From NCBI GenBank assembly GCA_036850595.1, contig CM072161.1:11181905-11245904 (forward strand): a DNA stretch of 64,000 bases. Direction: 5' to 3'. The translations under genes and the position numbers were made by a program. The DNA comes from Rhyacichthys aspro (lineage: Eukaryota; Chordata; Actinopteri; Gobiiformes; Rhyacichthyidae). Of the stretch, positions 1 through 13,786 are shown piece after piece. Under the pieces are notes generated by a model. The model did no database searches and had not been told where the DNA came from. It worked only from the letters and a program-made list of their open reading frames with translations. Positions within the stretch are counted from its first letter, which is position 1. The number at the start of each line of letters is the position of its first letter.

Positions 1-155
1 CACGGCTGCCGCTGAAGAAGAAGAGCTGGAACACTAACGTGGAAATAAACATGTGCTGTTAGGAATAGTACTAGGGAGAATATTTCTGGAAATACAGAGA
101 CAAAGTGTGGCGATTAAAAACAACACATTGACAGAAATGTACATGTTTTACTCAC
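1..155 (-). other. start of nrg2 intron 4
   Basis: This intronic sequence begins with the GTGAGT donor that follows the EGF exon. The partner exon, which would carry EGF cysteines 5 and 6 in alpha or beta form, is not in the window. A short reading frame on the opposite strand across 53-253 is antisense to the EGF exon and is not considered a gene. Confidence 0.7.
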
Positions 156-276
156 TTGCAAGACAGCTGATTTATACCATGTATGAAGTAACAGTCGCCG
201 CCATTCACACAGTAGGCCTTCTCTGTGTCATTGCATCTTCTGGCGTGGCCTGAGCCTGGAGATAGCGTTGTGGTTA
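156..276 (-). CDS. nrg2: nrg2 coding exon 4: linker and first part of EGF-like domain
   Basis: The minus-strand acceptor TTTCAG precedes position 276 and the donor GTGAGT follows 156. Entered in phase 1 from the previous exon, the exon reads ITTTLSPGSGHARRC, then NDTEKAYCVNGGDC, then YFIHGINQLSCK. These are residues 232-271 plus a split lysine codon. Four of the six EGF cysteines are present at residues 246, 254, 260 and 271. This is the receptor-binding EGF module. The exon ends in phase 2 exactly where neuregulin genes switch between alpha and beta EGF C-termini. The match to human NRG2 (GHARKCNET...CVNGG...GINQLSCK) is very close. NRG1 carries extra residues in this loop. Confidence 0.96.
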
Positions 277-1861
277 CTGAAAGAATCATAACACAAACAA
301 GAGGCAAGTGTTATGATGTGATGTTTGTGTTTTCTTGTTACCACCTGAAGGGCCTATCAATCACATATCGGCAATGTTATTTAAAAAGATATTAAAGCAG
401 CCATGAAACAGGTTAGCTAACAGTTGTATTTTCTGAGACTAATGGTCTTGTATCTCGACTGCTTCACTGCATCATACACTTGTATTTCTAGGAGGACTCT
501 TAGTTTTCCATCTACAAATGTAATTGTGCTTCTAAGCAGTGTTGACACTATCTCAAGAAGTTCTACGAGCAAAGATAAATATTTCCCTGACACGGCGTAG
601 GAGTTGTTTATGCATTGACTCAGGTTCTTGGAATGGCCCAAAATGTCATGTATATGCACTTAATCCCCCCGCCTGAATAGATATAATAAGTTTGGGATAA
701 AGTCTGCTAATCAGGTGGAAAAGTGAGGCCCTCTGAAGGAAGGGCACAGGCAGCGAGTGCACGGCTGCAGGACTGGACTTGAGAAGGGAGGAGTTTACTT
801 GGTGTGTCAAATTTATGTGATGTTATTAGCACTTTGGTAACATGACAGCTTGTGGTTGGAAATACAAAATGTTTCCAAGTGGAGGGCCTTTATAATCAGA
901 TACATGCGCTTCAGGATTTCATACTCATGCCATGTAGTGTGTTGTGACAAGACTGTCAGCCAGGTCACTGTCTCCGACATTTAGTCGGCTGTTTGCCACA
1001 AACAAGATTTCACAACTCCAGACTGTAACACAGTTGAACAGACCTCATCAACACTTTCCTGTGTCAAAGGAGTGTGCCCTGCGTTAATCAAAAACAAAGA
1101 CAATGCTTCTTTTCTTATGAAAAAATTATTACATCACTCCAAGTCACATGAGCCACTAAAATTTGCAAATTCTAATTACAAACCTTTTTGTATGTAGTTT
1201 TATGAACTAGGTAACTGTTGGTATATTTTAACACGACTCTCTATTTTAACACGTTTTCTATTATTTAAAAACCCAACAGACTCTGTTTTAGTGTAAAAAT
1301 TCTGGTGATGTATCCAGAAAACTTACAACTTGGTTAATGCAGAATAAAAGATAAATTAACATAAGAAGATCTCTTACTCTTGCAAACAGAAACAAAAACA
1401 AGCTCATGAGTCATGAATTTACATGTGACCCCGTCTTTAAACTCATCTGAGTTTGTCATGTTGGGTTTTTCTTCACACACCAATGATCAAAAGTTTCCAG
1501 TCAAATAAAACACCTAAACAATATTGGCTCCAACACTTTCCACATAAATATGCTGGTTTTCCAGTTCATCCCAAGTACCTTTTGGTCACACCTGACCTTT
1601 CGCTGCAGTGTTGCAGTAAAACGCCTGGTAAAAAGATCAGACACAGATTCCCTCAACAATTGTAAAGCACTCCAACTCTCGAAATAGAAGCCCTATGAAA
1701 ACGTAAAAGAACAAAACATGCTAAACGATGCAATTTGTTGTCTTTGAAGCTTCAGCTCATCCCAGAATGCATTTGACGGAAAGGAGCAAAATATTTGGAC
1801 AGATCATTAGTTTTCTTCAGAGAAGGATAGCACATAGACAACAGTAGTCACACACAAGTCT

Positions 1862-2040
1862 CCAGTCCACCTGGCCTACATGTGGGTGGACTGTAAAAAA
1901 CAGACGACCCGCAGCAAACCCACACAGGGAGTCAGCGAACATGTAAACTTCACACAAGAAGGATCAAGGCTGATACTTGAACCCTGGACATGTTGTGCAG
2001 TTAAAGATCATTGAGCTACTGGTCATGCCAAATGTGTTTT
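1862..2040. repeat. degraded copy of dispersed retroposon-like repeat
   Basis: Blocks such as GAACATGTAAACTTCACAC and GAACCCTGGACATGTTG, with the AACCCACACAGGGAG stretch, resemble the distal part of the repeat copy at 61280-61639. They also match the usual form of a family scattered through fish genomes. The copy is strongly diverged and lacks the GAGCCTATCCCAGC half. Boundaries are approximate. Confidence 0.45.
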
Positions 2041-5000
2041 ACTGTACTTTTTTCTACTCTTCACAGCCATCTGTCTGTTTACCATCTGGTACATTTTAAG
2101 AATGCATTACCCCACAACACTGTAGTAATGTCCTGCACTACTATCATTTGGCAATGATTTCAGAAAATTGCTACAAGACTTGCAGTGAGCCCTAAATATT
2201 TCAGAACTGACCATGACCTACTTTAAGGCCACTGTGGTACTGTAGTTCAATGGGAACTGGTGTCCAAATATTCTGCAGCTCTTAGAACCCACATGTTAGC
2301 AGAAAAAGCTTGCTCTCCATCAATGTCAAGACTCACTTTAGTCTCTGGATGATGATATACTGATGTGGACATCTTCTGGTCTTAAAAGGACCCCAGTGCA
2401 ATGTTTTCACACGCACAATTCCTATGTCCTTTAGTTGTTTTGTGTTGGTCTGAGTACTCGCAGGTGGAGAGACCCACACCTCCCCGTCCAAATACAGTGA
2501 CGTGTCGGGACAACAACTTCCACCTGGCTGTGGTTAAGAGGTAGAGGTGGACAAATGTGTCTTTTCTTGTGCCACATTAATGCATACTTTGACAATTGAG
2601 GTTACTAGAGGTAAAGCATACATCTTTCTGATTAGATGATGATGAAGTCATTCCATGTTACACAAGGGAGACGTGAACCTACGGCAGATGAATGTGTCCA
2701 TGCCTTTGGTCAATTCCAGGTTGAATTCGTTGTGTGCCTGAATAAACACTGGGCATCATAAAGTGTAAAGGGATAGGAAAAACCTCCCATCTTCAGAAGA
2801 AAGAATCTGGTTTCCATGTTATTTCATAACTTGAGTAAGTGAAGTGCAGCAGCTTCAAAGATGGCATGTATCCCAGTAATAAAAAAAACCCAAACAATCC
2901 TTTTGAGGACATTTATTGGCCCGCAGTCATCATCTGACATCCAATCTATGACACAGCACAGCAAGTGTCCCATTTTTGTTATGCACTCCTCCTTTTTCTG
3001 TTTTGCTCCTTTTTGGTTGTGTCCTACAATTACATCTCAAAGGAAAAACCGAAGTGCAAAAATAATCCGGCTTTACTACACAAAGTCTAATATTACTCTT
3101 TACAGAAGCTATAAATGATCATTCTGAAAAAAAGTAAATAATAAAAGTGGTATGGTTAATGGCTAAAGGTTAATTTTCCCATTAAGTTGGGCTAAATCAT
3201 GACAGGCAGATGATCAAAAACAATATGTCAGTCATAAAGATTGTATGACTACACTGGTTCAACATCTGGAGGCTTTAAAGAGGGAACTGCCACTATACAC
3301 ATAAACCAAACAGTTATAAATCTAACATGTGCATCCACTTTACATTTTCTAATAAACTTGTAAAACTTGACAAAAGTATGTAAAACCCTGCTGAGCAGCA
3401 GTAAACTATGGAGCGTTAGACTTCGGAGGGTGGCCTGTACTCTCAGCTGACCCACAAACCAAGGTGTCCCGCCCAGAGTCCATGCCCACAAACTGGAACG
3501 TTTTATGACATCCCAGAGATCAGATGGACTTTATAGAAATGAAGCCCACATGTCATGGAAGATGAATCTAATAACTTCCAGGTAAACTGGAAAATATAAT
3601 GCTTCGTTGAGATGTCATAATGATGACTTCATTTAAACAGAGTTGCTGTAATATCCCAGAGTCAGCTTTCTAGTTTCATATTGTACAATCAAAAAATGAA
3701 CTATTGGGTATGTAAAATGTTTTAATATTTTTTTTTTTGGCATCCATAATTAGCTTTTTAATTTTTTTTTAAATCTTGTCTGTCTGGATCATCATCATGC
3801 TGTATGTTAAATGACAAACTGTTTAATGCCAATCATGTTCAAGTCTGCATTGTGTTGAGCTCAACCATGGCTGACATAAAGGTAGAGCGTCTCCTCCGTT
3901 ATTAGAAACCCCATACAAGGAGAGGTACACACAGAGCCCTTCCTGGAGCAGGATCTAGAGCAGGGTCTGAGGTGATCTGGTTCAGCCAAAGCACTGTTTA
4001 CTCAAGCCGCACCACGTGTTTACTTGAGATCACAACTTACGACAAGGCCCAAAAGTTATGGTCAGAGATACACAAACAAATAACAGAAGTGCATCTCCTT
4101 TAGACACATATGACGTGGATAAAAAGCTTACGTCCCTAATGGTGAAAAATTAATATGATTATGTTTACTGTACTTGAGCAATATGAAGTTGAGTAATTAT
4201 ATGACATATGAAGATAATTATCACAAATGACACGTGCGTTTATGTGTAGAATCTGGTGCTAATTAAGATGGACTCATGCGTAAATGACAACTCTGAACTG
4301 ACCAAAGCCTGTTGACAGTTGATAAAGGAACATGTGACGGTAATAGTGGGTGGTCATTTATAACATTTACAGCGGCTGTCAGGCTTTTTCAACACTAATG
4401 GAGAGTACATAATAAAATAAACAAATGTTAGTTTCTATTTGCTTTTAAAGAGCACTCCTAAGTGTGTATTAGCCAAAATACCTAATATTTCTTTTCTTTT
4501 GTTTCACCTAAAGCAACTGAACTGTGGGATAAACTTTGAACAGAAATAGCTGGCGTTTATTTTAAAATAAAGCATCTTGTTCAAACTTCTATTTTAAGGT
4601 TTTAATAGCTGTCATCATTTTTTCAGAGACAACATTTATATCTGAATCATGTCCCAAGAGGCAAAGGCTATAAATGTCTGACAAAAGGCAGGTTATTTTG
4701 ATCATTGTCTGCAGTTTGAATTACATCAACAATACACTGGAGTTACTAAACTGGTCGAAATAGCCAAAAATGTCAAAGAAGCAGTTATTAAAATCCATAA
4801 ATTTGTAGTCTAAGCCCATTCATTTGTTCTGGTACATTTTTTAAGTATGCCATATGGTTCTGTGTGTCTACAGTCACGCTGCACAATCCCCCGCTCTGCA
4901 CTGGAGACCAGAGTTCAGGTGTATTTGTCAAGGTTACCTTTGGCTCGATGCAGAGACAAATTCCTTAAACCCGAGGAGATCAGCTGCGCTGCTAAAGAGA

Positions 5001-6511
5001 GTTAGGGGCAGGGTTCATTTATCAGAACATAGTCAACCACGGTTTAGTTAAGTTTGCTTGGCTTTTTAACCCTGGGTTTCAGCTTTCCCCGTGAGCCCAG
5101 GGGCTGAGTGTGAGTCGAAGTTGAAAGTGTTTAGTGAGAGCCACAGTGTTTAGCCATCAGCTCTTGCCACTGACTTTGATTAATCCTTCATGGCCCAAGA
5201 ACTGAAAAGAAAGCTGGGGGTGCAAGCGGGACCATCTGGAAACCTTCATAAACATGCCTGTCTTTCCACGCTCTCCAAAGGATTCTAGGAAAATCGTAAA
5301 AATGAAATGAGAGGTCCCTATTGCACAGTTTTTTTTTTTGCTCTTGAGAGACCCATGTGCATATGCAGCAAACAGAAATGCGTTCGTTCTGATACGTAGC
5401 CCTGCCCTGCACCTCACAACCCAGCCCTGAACGCAGAATCCTGTAATGAAATACATTTTCAATTGGGCTGTCTAGAGTGGAGAGTTATACACATGTCACT
5501 CTAATTTACGACAAATGTTTATAATTTACTGCAGCTTGGCTTAATCTTTTTCACTTCTGTGGTGCAATTGAACAGAAAGCCATCTCAAAACATTGGACAG
5601 AATCTGATTCTTGTGCATGGAAAAGCCAAAGCAGTTATTCAAGCAGCAGTGGATCTGTTCCATCTGGATATGGTTACGGCTTTGTGTTTTCACCCTTAAA
5701 AAGCAGCGTTATCAGGATGAAAGTATAAATTAGGTGGCCTATTTGGGAGTTTGTCAGTGAAAGAGCACAGCGTGGAGTCGGATCATGTCCTTCTCTTGAC
5801 AGAAATGCAGTGTTGCAGCGAAGCAACGCAGATTGAAGCGGGCTGAGGAGCAACAATACAAGTAAAGACAGTGTCGGGAGAATGGCGTGTCAACAGGTGG
5901 CACCATTATTCTCCAGCAAAGAAAAGGGTATTTTAACACTTGGACTATCAGATCATTCCTCAAATTAAGCAGGGAATGAAAGTGAGACAGGAGAGTGATA
6001 AATGTCTTAAATAGGGAGCCTTTAGCAGCCACATAAAGAGGGTGCTAGTAGCAGTAATAGCCCTGCCACCCAGGCGTGCCTTTCCACAGTCAGTTTAATG
6101 TAGAAGAGAGGAAAAAAAGTGCTCCCCCTCCTTGCCCCCCTCCCTCACCTCCTGACTCTTGGCAGGGAATGTCTGACATGTCTCCTGTTACAGCTGGGAC
6201 TGAGATCTTTTATCTCTAGACCACGGGCCAATTCATATTACATGCATTCTTCCTCCTCTGCTTGTGCGCATTGTGTGCAGCTACCTTTTTCTCCCACTCT
6301 GTCGTTTGCCAAACTGTGCAAGACAAACAGACAAGAAGAAGCACATAGTAACAAATTTCGGAAGTGTGGCTTGGGTTCAATAATGGGAGGATGCTGACAG
6401 CTGGATCTGATGTGGTGGAAGGGCTGTGCGGTGAGGGTAAAGAGCAAATGTAGGCTTTTTGTGGCTTTAATCTTTGCACATTGTGCCACTTGTAAATAGT
6501 ATTATAGGCGC

Positions 6512-6543
6512 TAAAGCTTAAAGTCAATAGGTAAAGCTTAAAG
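6512..6543. repeat. short direct duplication of TAAAGCTTAAAG
   Basis: The 12-mer TAAAGCTTAAAG occurs at 6512-6523 and again at 6532-6543, separated by eight bases, inside nrg2 intron 3. No functional meaning is evident. It is probably slippage. Confidence 0.5.
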
Positions 6544-9500
6544 CTTGCAGGCAGATACAGTGTCTGTAAATAACTATTATATTCAGTGATTAATATATTC
6601 CCATTTGAGTTATAAACGTATTCATTTTTATATAAAACCACAAAAGGAGCTTGATGATGCAGCAAAGAAAGGAACAAAACAATTGGGGAGAGAGCCATAG
6701 ATGCATGAGTTATTCAGGAAAGAGGAGCCTTGTCGACAGGATCTTAAGTTGGAAAATACATCACGTTGCCAAAGCCAACACAAAACAAGCACGCACCTAC
6801 TTCCACACGAGTAAAGGCACACCCATTCAGTGGCCATACCCACCTTCTACAAATGTCTCACAGCATTTTGTAATTGTGAGTTCAAAATGAGCCACACATT
6901 TACGTCAAATGCCTGAAGAAGAATTAAATTACTATTTACTGTAGGTGAGATGCTCAAAGGACTTTACAAGGCACACCAAGAGGCCGGCACAAAAGACTGT
7001 ACTTAAAACCTTTTTATCAACAGAAAATTATGCACAATTCAAACACCATCTAAATGAAAGAGGAGTGTTTAAAAATGCACTTGATAGAGCCTATCAAGAA
7101 CATTGATCTACCACCCACTCTCCAGTACGACTGCCACTGCTACAACCAGTGTGTCTTCTTTTATATTCTTGTCTCCTATTACCATTTTTCAGTCACATAG
7201 CTGATATGCCTGGTCTTGCCTGCCTCAATTGTCTCAGGACTGAAGCAAAATCAAAGAGCAGCCCAGTGTGTGATTGCACAACAGCTGCTCCAGCACAGCG
7301 TAGGCACACGGTGCACTTCGGCAGGGCAGGACCAGAGCGGGCCCGGAGCGGCTGTGTTGAGGAATGGCTGCTGGTTGGCACCAGCGTGTGCAGCTGGTGG
7401 GCCAGTGACACATGGTGTGGCACGGTCCCAGACGGGGCAGGCCCCATTGGTCTTCACAGAGGCTCAGTGTGCTCTCTGCACTCCTGTCGCCTGCTTGTTT
7501 TTAATCAGAAGAGGCCTGCTGCTTTCACTTTCCCCACTCATGAAAAAAGTGTTTACGTGTGTTCACCTTCTGCAACAAGTGAACATAGGCACAACAGTCA
7601 GAGAGCAGCTGCCACCGCTCGGGAGAAAACAGGACTATTCTGATTAGGCTGATGTGACCTGAGGTTAAAAACACCCACATTCAACAGTACTGTGAAAGGG
7701 CAGGCTATTTCCCTTGTTTATGTGACACTGCATCATAAACCGGTTCCCCAAAATGCATTTTATACACATTTTCCTTTAGAGTTTTTACTTCTTATTGTAA
7801 TTGCTTATCATTTAAAGTCTTAAGCCTTTAACCTTTAGCCCAACAATATACATTGTCAAACTCATGGTCGATGGTTCGTAGACATGCCATCGGTAGATCT
7901 TCAGTTACAAGTAGTATTTTCACTCTAGTGGAAACATACCTAATAAGCATTTTTCTTTTTGCCACATTTTAAAGGTTAACCAAAAAGGAATGCACTAGTA
8001 TTGTGTAACAAAATGTTAAACAATCCATCAGCTTAAAGACCAACTTCATTGATAAATGTAATATCTATAGACCGTTACTATGGCAACAGGAGGGTTTGAA
8101 GTTACGACTTAATCAAGCATAATTCACTGTGGGATTCCATCTACATTTCAGCAGCAAAAGAGTCACCAGTGCCAAGGCCGTAATCACTGTCAATAGGAAA
8201 CAATGTTATCCCTCCCAAACCAACAGAGATGTGTGAGATGTCTATGATGTAAAATTATGTCAATGTGATTATGTAATCACGAAATCTTTTAAAGTTAATT
8301 TTAGGCACGATTTTACAATTAGAATTAGCTTTAGCAAAAGACAATAAATAATAATTTTAAAAAAAGACAAAAAAAACTTGCTTCCTTTTCCTTACATTAA
8401 TCAACTCCCCTCTAAACCTAAACACCATCTGGAGTGAGAAAAGCTGTTAATAAATGTCTCAGTGGTTTTACAGAAACGCGAAAGATCAACATTTCTTTTG
8501 GCACTTGGTCTGAAAAGGCCGGACTGGAGCCACAGAAGGTCGGTATGGAACATATCAATGAATATTTACTGCCCGAGATGTCATACAATACTTAAACATT
8601 CTTAGTGTTCCAAAATAATGTATATAAATGCCTTATGTAAACGTTACAACAGATAATGTCATCACTTCAGACGAACCAAATGCACCGAGTCCACGTGTCT
8701 TTGTCGTCGCCCTTCATCTCTCACAGCTGGCCTTCATTTCTGAGGAAGGGCAGACGTTGCAACCTTGTACCAGATACAGAAGACATATACCACAAGTCCA
8801 TATTTGGGTCTCAGATAGTGTCCAGCTGCAAGGACTAAAAGTTTTCTGTGTAAAAGCCAGAACGCACACAGCCTGCTGCGGCAAACACACACCGCCCACA
8901 CTCACTGCAGGTCCTGGAGACAGCCAGCGGGGCCGCACTGGTTTGTGAGGCTTCAGGCCCAGTGTAAACCAAGTGATGAGTTCACTGTGAGTGTATCAGT
9001 GTTTAAACCAAGCCTGATTCCATATACAACCCCGACCTACACACTAAGATGGAAATGGCACCTACGCTGCCGACGGTAACCTCATCCCAACAACTTAGTC
9101 ACCGCCGCGGCAGACGGGATGTGACCACTACAGCTGCAGAAATCAACAACAAAAGGAGGAAACATGATGGAATAATGGGAGGTTTAGGACAAGAGACAGC
9201 TGTGGCTTGAGCTTTAAGGCTGGAATGGTAAGTATATGTTCCTCTGCCGCACAAAGACGACTCCGACTTTGAAAGGACAGACGGGGTTGCTCGTGTCCTA
9301 ATGTGAAAAATGCAAAGTACTCTAACAAGAGGAGTGGGGATTTTCGTTTGATGTGACTGAGCAATAGTTTAGTCACAGGCTAGTACTCACTGTGTGACTC
9401 TCTTCAATCAACAACCAAAAACCTGCAATTACTGACTAAGTGCACACAAGGCTTTATGATGTAATCAGACATTTAAAAGGAATAATCTTTCTCTGAATAA

Positions 9501-12500
9501 TTAAACACTGTGCTCTTTTACAAGTTAAAACACCCTCCAGTGCAGTCACCACTCACCATTGGACTGTGTGGTCTGATCTGCTGTCATCGTCTTCGTTTGA
9601 CTTTTTTGAGTCTGTATCTGTAAAATGTGAAGAGTAAAGGATGTGATGATCTGTAAATCTACACATTTTACTCTATGTGTGGGGAGAATGGTAGGATTGA
9701 CAGCTGGCTTATCTGTCGGAAGCAATGAAGATGTATCTGATTTCAAAGAACATAAACAAATATTTGGACATATTTAAGAAAAACTACAATTGGACACTTC
9801 AGAGTCTGTTCCTTTAACACTTTGGAAAGTCTAAGAAGCATATGGCTACCTACTTTAAACCAACATGTATTCTTCATGAATGGTCCTGTTTCTATTCAGT
9901 ATACACTCATTTGGGTGTGTTTCCATTCATTGCAAAAAGTGAATACAATTTCAGATGGCAGATAGATTTTGTGAGGAATGTTTTTTTTGTAGTTTTATGT
10001 GGCCTGCTGGCACTTGCTATTCCTTGTCAGCTTGAGTTGGTCTTTTTTGGTTAACAACAATAGTGGCCCACTGGGACATCGACATACACTTGCTGTACAT
10101 ACATGTTTAGAAACATTACTTCACTTTGGCTACAAAAGGTTGTTGGCCCCTAGCCTAGGAGGAGGCCCATATGATTTAGTGCTGCATTCTGCTGTCACTT
10201 TCTGTTGCTTTCTCTCAAATACTGCTGATACATTTGTGTCCTATTATCTGTTCAAATTACTAGCCCTCTATAAAAACAACATATGTTTGTTATATCAGAA
10301 TATATTTGAAAAAAAAAATGATAAAAGAGTAAATTAAAAAACTTTAGCAAATTTAACATTGAGGATTTGTAATAAAATAATTAAAATGGTAATAAAATTC
10401 CTTTACGGAAACAGGATTTTAGTCAGTCACCCAAAGATGGGGTCACTGTGGGGGAAAGACCACCAGGACAGCTGAAGGGGGGCTAAGAGAGAATCTTTTA
10501 TAATGCTGTTAAATGAAGACTCAGATATGTTTGGTCCCAGAGCCGGGAAGAGTTAACAAAGCCCTGCACACAGCACAACCTCGTGTCCCCTCCTGCTCAC
10601 ATCACTCAGCTTTTCAAGTGTAACAGCTGCTTCCTCCTCACACATAGCAATATCCTCACTCATTCACTCACGGCCACGGCTTAACCGTCCCACATAACAC
10701 TGCCAGATTACTGGAGATCTTACCAAGTCGGATATGTTTTGATTTCCAATAACTTGGTTGTTTTTGTAAAGAGTGCCCACTTATCACGTTAGATTGACAG
10801 GATTTAAGGAATTAAAAAGGCAAACAATTACAAAGATGCTGTATGAAACATTGCTCAGTTATACTTTTATATGTCAGGCTCATTTTCTGGTGAAGTATTA
10901 CAATGATTTGACTCAACAGCTGCCTATTCTCTAATACATTAGGGCAGATCTCAGTAAGGCAGTAACTCGTACCATGCATAGCACTTGTCAGAAAGCAGTG
11001 AATTACAGAGACATTATCCAAATGATTTATCTATTACGTGTCAACCAGCTAAATTTACTCATCTTCTGGCAGGTGAAGTTGAGGTTTTACAGTGGTATCT
11101 CTCCTCAAATCCAGCAAAAGCTTTCTTTTCTCTGATTGCGTTTCACAGTGGTTGCAATGTCTCATGTCAACATGTGCAGTGCTACAAAATTATTACATGC
11201 TCAATTAACAGACACATGCCCAGACTTACTTGTGAAAGTATGTGCACACCCATCGTATCTTTTTTTTTTTTCTTTATAAGCAAAACTAGCACGAAACAAC
11301 TACTTTTGCTATTTAATGTTTTAAATCACTTTCACAAAAAAATTCTCTTGAGGTGCGCTGCTTGATATTCCTCTTCAATCATGATTTCCCTTTGATTTAT
11401 TATTCTCTTGGATGATATCCAAAATGTACGACTCATTCTCTGTCCTGTGTACACAAACCTGCCTTGGAACATCACTAGTCCTGTCTCAGTGATGCGTGCA
11501 GTGGTGTAGGCGTTCATGACATAAACACTTGCGTTTAGCCGATATCTTCCCACTCTGCCGGATACAGCCCACTAAAACAGAAAAGCCCCTTACACGACAA
11601 ACAATGACAAGTGCAGAGTGGGTGAAGTGACAGCTTTGTGACTACTTCGACAACTACATCAAGCTGTGGGTGAACTTCAAAACAGGACCTAAACTGTTAC
11701 ACCCTCCAGCTGTCGTGTGCTAAAACTAGAACATCAAGCACTTTGGTTCAAAACATTTGAACATTGAGTTTTGAAAATAAATTAACTCCTTTTATTACCA
11801 GTCTTTTACAAGCCCATTGACCTAAACCCATATCTTTTAAATCCAAACAGCTGCTCTTCCTTTGCAAAGCCTTGTGTGTCATTACTTAAGGCAAGTTTCC
11901 CCTGGAGTGTACGGGACAGTTCTGGTCAGTGTGACATGCTCCGTTATCAAAATGGGTACAAAGGATACAAAGCATCCCTAAAAATGTGCTGTAGCACATT
12001 GGTAGGTCCTCAGCTCATCCCAAATGGAAACCCAACTTGAATACTGAATGATGACAATACGTCAATACTACATCCTCCTGATCATTACATGTTTTTCAAA
12101 TCGGCCTGCAGGCTGTTATGGATACCTCGTACACCCAAAGAATTTCTGGTCATGAAGGTGACTGCAACATGTCAGAATACATTCCAGCTTCATTTCCAAG
12201 AGGCCAACATCAGGATCAATTCCTTACATCACAGTTAATTTAACATGGCACACAAAACCCCTGTATCCTTGGTATCAGCAAATTGTTTTGTGCTTTAGTG
12301 ACTCTCTTAAATTACAACATCGGAAGAGCATAAACTGGATCCTGATTTTGTGGTGAAATCCGACAACTAACAAGACCTGAAATTCTGGTGCAATCATGCG
12401 GCCATCTCAGAGGAATGCCTGTCCAGAGCCCGGCACTGAAGATAATCTTGAAAAAGTGGGCATGACTAATAGTGCAGCAGTGTGATCCACGAAACCTGAC

Positions 12501-13743
12501 AAGTTGTTCTCCTGTGGCCCGTAAATAGAGAACTCCTGGCAGATGTGGAAGCCTGCTGCTCTGCAACATAGCCGTTGTATTTTACCCACACCAATCAATG
12601 AAACTGACCGGCTTAACACCTCACATCCGGGAAGACTCAGAAACTTCCTTCGGCGTCATTTCTGATGAGTTTACCCTGATGCTTACTTGGGAAGAGTGAG
12701 TAAGCTTTCTATTTACTGGATGGGACCAAGGAGGCTGATGTTTATCTACTTCAGAGAACTACTCAATGTAATGTGTGTAGGACTGACATCATTTCTTGAC
12801 TAAAATGTTCATGGGACTTTTCGATGTTATGGTTGTGTTAAATTTGACATCTTTTATTTATAACACAACAGTAACAAAGGGCAAAATATTCACTTTTTAT
12901 ATTTTCCCCTTAAAGGTTACTTTAAAACATACCTCTGAAAGAACAGGTCTTAATAAAGAGTGAACCACTGTATGTGACATTATATAAGACTAAAACACAC
13001 AGCTATAAATTATAGCCATAAAAGACCCTTATTATCTACTTATTCACTAAACCTCTGTAGAGTTTTAAACACATACCACTCCAGCCTGACATTTGTTTTA
13101 CATTTTGATTGATGTGCTGTTGGCTGGACTAGGAAACATCTGGCTTAATAGCTGAGTTTAACTTTTAATAGCGTGTCATTTGGTGGATATAATAGAACAA
13201 TGCATAGAACCATTAAATGTGATTTGAGACTTAAACTGCTATTGTTTTCATGATTTCTTACATTTTTACCACAGTTTTACACTATTGAACCTTTTCTTCC
13301 ATTTATACAAGTTGTTTGATGTAAAATGAAACAGTACATTCTTACGTTAATAAAAACATAAGCATTTTAAAACATTAATTTTTCCAGATTCATTAATCAT
13401 TTGCCTATTATTTGTAAATCATGAGCATAGTTAATGGAGAAAAACACTGTCCCAGAGAGGGTCCAGCAGCAGCGTGAGGTCTGTTTCAGCACATGTGGGC
13501 TGTGATGGAACAAGCTCCTTGGAGCAGTGATCCAGCAGTGACTAGTATGCCACTGGGACACCTTGTAAAGTCTTTATCTCAACAAACCGAGCACGGAGGG
13601 TTAGGCTAAGGTGCTGTGATGTTGTTTTTTACACACACTTTTAAGAGTTATTAGGTCATTTTAGTTGGTTAAGCATTTGCTCTCCGACAGGGGCGACTGT
13701 GTTTGGCTTGGGGATGGGGAGTGAAAACATGTAAAGGTATGTC

Positions 13744-13786
13744 CATGTGTGTGTGTATGTGTGGGCCTGCGTGCGTGCATGCGCGA
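13744..13786. repeat. alternating purine-pyrimidine tract (TG/CG/CA rich)
   Basis: A run of TG, TA, GC and CG dinucleotides, interrupted by GGGCC, lies in nrg2 intron 3. It is imperfect simple sequence of the kind that can adopt the Z-DNA form. It lies beside no exon. Confidence 0.5.

Noticed and set aside
6216..6698. 160-codon minus-strand frame in nrg2 intron 3
   Set aside because: No recognisable motif, codon structure or splice context. Expected by chance in a window this size.
7149..7647. Overlapping 143-164-codon plus-strand frames in a GC-richer intronic patch
   Set aside because: Two frames are open together and neither resembles a protein. GC content alone explains the lack of stops.
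9551..9611. Possible extra nrg2 cassette exon on the minus strand (acceptor TTTTACAG, 61 nt, donor GTGAGT)
   Set aside because: Entering in phase 1 after the Ig exon it would leave in phase 2, while the EGF exon needs phase 1, so inclusion would break the frame. The encoded residues also resemble no neuregulin segment.
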